Part shown: positions 6,264 through 6,739 of the stretch, in pieces
How positions within the stretch are numbered: the first letter of the stretch is position 1
Layout of the letters: each line of letters starts with the position of its first letter
Source of the DNA: Clostridium sp. CAG:1024
GTDB taxonomy: Bacteria > Bacillota > Clostridia > Christensenellales > CAG-138
DNA length: 6,739 nucleotides
NCBI GenBank assembly: GCA_000432015.1
Contig: HF985506.1
Location: 13,438 to 20,176 of the forward strand
Direction: 5' to 3'
Notes under the pieces: model-generated
Told to the model about the DNA's origin: nothing
Databases searched by the model: none
Seen by the model: only the letters and a program-made list of their open reading frames with translations
Translations under genes and position numbers: made by a program

Positions 6264-6739
6264 ATGGCAGCAGCCCGCTTTCAAAAGGATGAGCGCACAA
6301 AAAAGCGCCGCGCCAAGCCCGACACGCGCCTGTATCAGCCGTCGCGGGACAGCGCCGCCTACGACTATGACCGCGAAACGGGCGAGCCGATCCCCGATGC
6401 GGACGGTCGTGTCCGCCCCGTCCCCATCCGAACGCAGAAGGAGATGAGCGCGCTTGAGCGCATCGGCATCATGTTCTGCGCGTTCGCCTTTGCCGGTATG
6501 ATCCTGTTTACCCTCTCGGGATATGAACGCATTTCGCGCGCGTATTCCGACATCAATACGCTCAATGAAGATATCGAGGAAGTGACGCTCCATATCTCCG
6601 AGCTCAACGTGGCGATCGAGTGCGCCGTCACCATCCAGCAGGCCGAGCAGGCGGCGCTTGCCGCAGGCATGACCTATCCCACGCAGTCACAAAGTCTTGT
6701 AGCCGGGGATCCCATTCCCGCATCGTTCGGCGCCGCGTC
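6264..6739 (+). CDS. ftsL: FtsL-like cell division protein (3' end outside the window)
   Basis: Small bitopic divisome protein expected to join FtsB/DivIC and control septal peptidoglycan synthesis. I translated it by hand: 158 codons with no stop before the window ends. Seen: a hydrophilic cytoplasmic tail of about 65 aa with a basic cluster RTKKRRAK (11-18); one membrane segment, IGIMFCAFAFAGMILFTL (67-84); then an extracytoplasmic stretch with regularly spaced I/L/V (about 90-118) that looks like a short coiled coil with a single cysteine C120; and EQAALAAGMTYPT (128-140), which resembles the alanine-glycine-methionine-proline end of the FtsL zipper. Sequence identity in this family is always low, so the call rests on topology and position directly after rsmH, where ftsL sits in most bacteria. 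A penicillin-binding protein gene should follow. The tail beyond residue 140 is of unknown extent. Confidence 0.8.
   Translation, partial: MAAARFQKDERTKKRRAKPDTRLYQPSRDSAAYDYDRETGEPIPDADGRVRPVPIRTQKEMSALERIGIMFCAFAFAGMILFTLSGYERISRAYSDINTLNEDIEEVTLHISELNVAIECAVTIQQAEQAALAAGMTYPTQSQSLVAGDPIPASFGAA

Overview
This window is the junction of two divergently transcribed housekeeping operons from a GC-rich low-GC-clade-type bacterium. Strong AGGAG-type ribosome binding sites, a parE-parC gene order, an mraZ-rsmH-ftsL start to the division/cell-wall (dcw) cluster and the style of the protein sequences all point to Bacillota. The GC-rich codon use makes Negativicutes (Selenomonas-like) my best guess, but that placement is inference from style and not from a search.

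Left arm, minus strand (14-4416): an intact type IIA topoisomerase pair, subunit B (parE, 654 aa) followed 17 bp later by subunit A (parC, 806 aa). The A subunit has the N-terminal signature of the Gram-positive ParC clade and lacks a canonical GyrA-box in the first blade of its C-terminal pinwheel, so I call topoisomerase IV rather than gyrase. A GyrA-box-like heptad does occur late in the pinwheel, so the enzymatic subclass deserves a check.

Middle (4417-4851): a 435-bp divergent intergenic region. The parE-proximal part is GC-rich and holds an inferred leader of about 245 nt with several inverted repeats. The central and mraZ-proximal part is AT-rich and holds two promoters: an extended -10 promoter reading left to parE, and a near-consensus sigma-A promoter reading right to mraZ. 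The mraZ promoter is overlaid exactly by three TGGKG pentamers on a 10-bp period, which is the pattern of an MraZ operator.

Right arm, plus strand (4852-6739): mraZ (transcription regulator of the dcw cluster), rsmH (16S rRNA m4C1402 methyltransferase, overlapping mraZ by 4 bp as ATGA), and the 5' part of an ftsL-like divisome gene that runs off the window. A second near-consensus promoter (TTGACA, 16 bp, extended -10 TATACT) lies inside the rsmH coding sequence and could give extra transcription to ftsL and the genes beyond.

The two arms are linked functionally in a loose way: chromosome decatenation on one side, septum and peptidoglycan synthesis on the other, with regulatory sites for both within about 130 bp. 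I see no mobile element, CRISPR array, tRNA, rRNA or defence system. All genes look like ordinary core genes; the points of interest are regulatory.
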